Positions 61,819 to 64,000 of a stretch of 64,000 nucleotides of DNA are shown here, piece by piece (position 1 is the first letter of the stretch; every line of letters begins with the position of its first letter). The notes below the pieces were generated by a model that saw nothing but the letters and a program-made list of their open reading frames with translations, was not told the DNA's origin and did no database searches. The stretch comes from Salegentibacter sp. (GTDB lineage: Bacteria > Bacteroidota > Bacteroidia > Flavobacteriales > Flavobacteriaceae): assembly GCA_017795085.1 (NCBI GenBank), contig CP051246.1:3598514-3662513 (forward strand), given 5' to 3'. The translations under genes were made by a program, and so were the position numbers.

Positions 61819-61835
61819 TGGGGGATTTTCCCCCA
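61819..61835. repeat. IS200-type left-end hairpin
   Basis: TGGGGG and CCCCCA are separated by ATTTT, a perfect 6-bp stem upstream of the transposase remnant. It fits a left-end hairpin of an IS200 element. Confidence 0.5.
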
Positions 61836-61960
61836 GATCGATGCATTAAACTAGGAATTCCAGTCGATAAGAAACTCTTAGCGACTATTTAGTCAATAGC
61901 GCGCTTCCTGAAAATAACAGGAGTAAAAATAAAAGTCTAAAATAAGCTCCCTTAGGTGAA

Positions 61961-63262
61961 TTATCCAAGCATTAAGCTTTTAGAATATTTGATTGATTCA
62001 GTCCAGAATTTTTTAAAGTATCTAATCTTATGACCTTTAGAAGCAAAAAACCAAATATACAGGTAACAGGGAATTACAATCCAATAGGCCTTTTGCGGGT
62101 TAAACGCATCGGCAAGCCCCCCGTAAACCAATGGTAAAATAGCACCACCGGCCAAAGCCATTATTAAAAAAGATGAACCCATTTTTGTAAATCTACCTAA
62201 TCCGTTCAAAGCCAGGGGCCAGATTGCCGGAAAAACCAGGGCATTGGCCAATCCCAGTAAAGATACACATAACACCGAGACAAATCCTTCGGTAAAGATG
62301 GCTGCAAGGCCTAAAACTATACCTAAAACTCCCGAAACCTGCATAGCTTTCTCCTGACTGATAAACCTCGGAATGGTTACTGTTCCAATTAAGTAACCCA
62401 CGATCATGGAGATTAAAGTGTAGGTGGTAAAAAACTTGGCAACATCCGTGGCGATATTTTGGCCATCGCGGGCGTAACTAATAACCGTATCGCCGGCAAT
62501 TACCTCGACACCCACATATAAGAACATCGCTAAAGTTCCCAAAAGTAAATTCGGAAATTGTAAAACACTGGTTTTATTTTTATTGGCCGCGGCTACGGTT
62601 TCATCTTCGCTGTCGGTTTCTATTTCCGGCAGGGAAGAATAGTAAATCAATACCGCAAGACCGCAGAGAATTGCGGCCATTACAATATAGGGGGTGATTA
62701 CCCTAGCAGAAAGCGCATCGAGTTCGGCAGCTTTTTCTGCGGTATTCATGCCGGTCAGGCTGGCTTCCACCTTGTCCATATTTTTCAGCAAAATCGCACC
62801 AAAAATTATGGGAGCCAGTGCTCCCGCCAGTTTATTGCAAATCCCCATAATGCTGATTCGTTTGGCCGCACTTTCAATTGGTCCTAAAATTGTAATATAT
62901 GGATTGGCAGCCGATTGTAATAAAGCAAGGCCGGTTCCCTGAACAAATAATCCGAAGAGAAAGAAGGCATAATTTCTAACCAGGGCGGCAGGGATGAAAA
63001 CCAAGGCTCCTATCGCCATAACTACCAGCCCGAGAGACATTCCCTTTTTAAAGCCGGTATTTTTTAAAACCCATGCGGAAGGAATGGCCATCACCAAATA
63101 AGAAATATAGGAAGCAAAGGCAACCAGGTAAGATTGAAAGTTATTGAGTTCATTAGCGATTTTCAGGTAAGGAATAAGTACCGAATTCAACCAGGTAACG
63201 AAGCCAAAAATAAAAAACAATACCCCGATGATTATGATTGGCTTATTATTATTTTTTAACAT
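61961..63262 (-). CDS. Sugar MFS permease, FucP/GlcP type
   Basis: A 433-residue inner-membrane protein with about 12 transmembrane helices (IIIIGVLFFIFGFVTWLNSV at the N-terminus, YAFFLFGLFVQGTGLALLQS, LLLGTLAMFLYVGVEVIAGD, IWPLALNGLGRFTKMGSSFL). AANPYITILGP and FGFVTWLN are hallmarks of the L-fucose/glucose-galactose:H+ symporter group. It would move a monosaccharide released in the periplasm into the cytoplasm. The sugar is not determined; the visible neighbours are a DeoR regulator downstream and a GH3 enzyme upstream (137-bp gap). A poorly conserved, charged loop sits mid-protein (EIETDSEDETVAAANKNK). Confidence 0.92.
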   Translation of the reverse strand: MLKNNNKPIIIIGVLFFIFGFVTWLNSVLIPYLKIANELNNFQSYLVAFASYISYLVMAIPSAWVLKNTGFKKGMSLGLVVMAIGALVFIPAALVRNYAFFLFGLFVQGTGLALLQSAANPYITILGPIESAAKRISIMGICNKLAGALAPIIFGAILLKNMDKVEASLTGMNTAEKAAELDALSARVITPYIVMAAILCGLAVLIYYSSLPEIETDSEDETVAAANKNKTSVLQFPNLLLGTLAMFLYVGVEVIAGDTVISYARDGQNIATDVAKFFTTYTLISMIVGYLIGTVTIPRFISQEKAMQVSGVLGIVLGLAAIFTEGFVSVLCVSLLGLANALVFPAIWPLALNGLGRFTKMGSSFLIMALAGGAILPLVYGGLADAFNPQKAYWIVIPCYLYIWFFASKGHKIRYFKKFWTESIKYSKSLMLG

Positions 63263-63399
63263 TAGGCTATAATTTATTAATATTTAATATAAGCATTTGA
63301 AGACCACAGCTTCAATTATTAACTTAACTGTTTGGAAATTTCAATTTTATTTATATCAATAGATTTAAATCTTTTATAAATGATTCATACCTATTGATT

Positions 63400-64000
63400 C
63401 TAATTATGTTTATAATTTAGTCGAATATTGATATTAATTTGCTCATTGACCTCAACGATTTTCTCTTCATAACCAGGAGCAGAAAAAATAAGAGTGTCAT
63501 CAGTAAAAGCTTTGATGGCATATTCGCCATTTTTATCAACTTTTACTCTCTTTCCCATTCTAACAGCCTGAATATTTGCATTAGTAACTGGTGTGGCTTG
63601 TACATCTCTTATTTCTCCTGTGATTACAATACTTTTTTGAGAGACTGTTTTGTTTTTTTCTTTTTCCTTTTGTTTTTCAATAATTTCATTTAAATCTTTA
63701 GCATATTGATTCTTATCTATAATCGTAATATTTTTTTTAAGATGAATATTATCAGAGGCACTACCAATTTGAATTTCGAATTTTCCAGGTTCTACAACTT
63801 TTTTCATTTTTAGATTATATAAGGCAAGTTCGGAAATTGGTAATTTCAATATTACTGTAGCCGTATCTGCAGCTTGAATTGATGGCTTATCAAAAGCTTT
63901 TAACTCTTTTACCGGAGTTACTACAGAGCTTACCAGATCTCTTACATAAAGTTGCACTACTTCTTTTCCTTTTTTTGTCCCTGAATTATGTATTCTAATC
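63400..64000 (-). CDS. GH3-family glycosidase, C-terminal part with appended CarboxypepD-like domain (cut by window edge)
   Basis: The frame is open to the window edge and continues upstream outside it. The visible start IRIHNSGTKKGKEVVQLYVR, then PVKELKAFDKPSIQAADT and VVEPGKFEIQIGSASDNI, is the fibronectin-III-like domain that ends GH3 beta-glucosidases and beta-xylosidases. Instead of stopping there, the protein has a Lys/Glu-rich linker (EIIEKQKEKEKNK) and then a CarboxypepD-regulatory-like domain (IVITGEIRDVQATPVTNANI to EVNEQININIRLNYK). That module normally sits at the N-terminus of SusC transporters. The catalytic part is not in the window, so substrate cannot be judged. Confidence 0.8.
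   Translation of the reverse strand, partial: IRIHNSGTKKGKEVVQLYVRDLVSSVVTPVKELKAFDKPSIQAADTATVILKLPISELALYNLKMKKVVEPGKFEIQIGSASDNIHLKKNITIIDKNQYAKDLNEIIEKQKEKEKNKTVSQKSIVITGEIRDVQATPVTNANIQAVRMGKRVKVDKNGEYAIKAFTDDTLIFSAPGYEEKIVEVNEQININIRLNYKHN

Noticed and set aside
1-64000. CRISPR array, rRNA genes or phage structural genes
   Set aside because: No regularly spaced direct repeats, rRNA sequence or virion protein were seen in the window.

Overview
The window comes from a Bacteroidota genome, most likely a (marine) member of the Flavobacteriaceae. The evidence is three SusC/SusD outer-membrane glycan importer pairs, many lipoprotein-type glycan-degrading enzymes, an ECF-sigma/FecR pair, AT-rich intergenic DNA, S1 sulfatases and insertion-sequence families common in this phylum. 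Almost every gene lies on the minus strand. The window is a chain of polysaccharide utilization loci (PULs) with mobile-element debris between them. I do not claim a genus.

Region 1 (1-17046) is a tightly packed nine-gene pectin operon, read from PL1 pectate lyase through a beta-helix/TIM-barrel fusion, GH140-like apiosidase, GH28, GH43-like, a sialidase-like propeller and GH78 rhamnosidase to an alpha/beta-hydrolase esterase and GH95. GH95 runs off the left edge. The set resembles part of the Bacteroides thetaiotaomicron rhamnogalacturonan-II locus. A truncated SusC stub (17271-17636) and a divergent BNR/sialidase-like lipoprotein (18063-19253, plus strand) follow. Region 2 (about 19440-22100) is a mobile-island remnant: a tRNA-3'-end-like sequence, the C-terminal part of a tyrosine recombinase, an intact tripartite HipB-HipS-HipT toxin-antitoxin module with phased operators, and an IS1634-type transposase stub. 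Region 3 (22152-30624) carries a SusCD pair with an EEP-family phosphatase, preceded by a 3-keto-sugar type set (Gfo/Idh/MocA oxidoreductase, DUF1080, frameshifted DUF1080).

Region 4 (30724-42746) is a sigma/anti-sigma controlled PUL: ECF sigma, FecR, STN-containing SusC, SusD, calcineurin-like phosphoesterase, a terminator, GDPD-family phosphodiesterase, and a membrane-spanning LamG-TM-winged-helix-BTAD regulator. Its enzymes suggest a phosphodiester-containing ligand rather than an ordinary glycan. Region 5 (42966-58256) is a PUL with SusCD, a DUF4185-like propeller, two S1 sulfatases, two GH172 (DUF2961) proteins and an unclassified alpha/alpha-barrel lipoprotein. It is headed by three copies of the palindrome TTAATCGATTAA, which look like LacI-type operators. 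The likely substrate is a sulfated furanoside-rich polysaccharide.

Region 6 (58361-64000) is an IS graveyard (IS21 IstB, IS1380 and IS200 remnants) around a DeoR-family regulator, then a FucP-type sugar permease and the C-terminal end of a GH3 enzyme carrying an extra CarboxypepD-like domain. The strongest candidates for something undescribed are the LamG-BTAD one-component membrane regulator beside the phosphodiester PUL, and the sulfatase/GH172/DUF4185-like PUL with its unclassified barrel enzyme.
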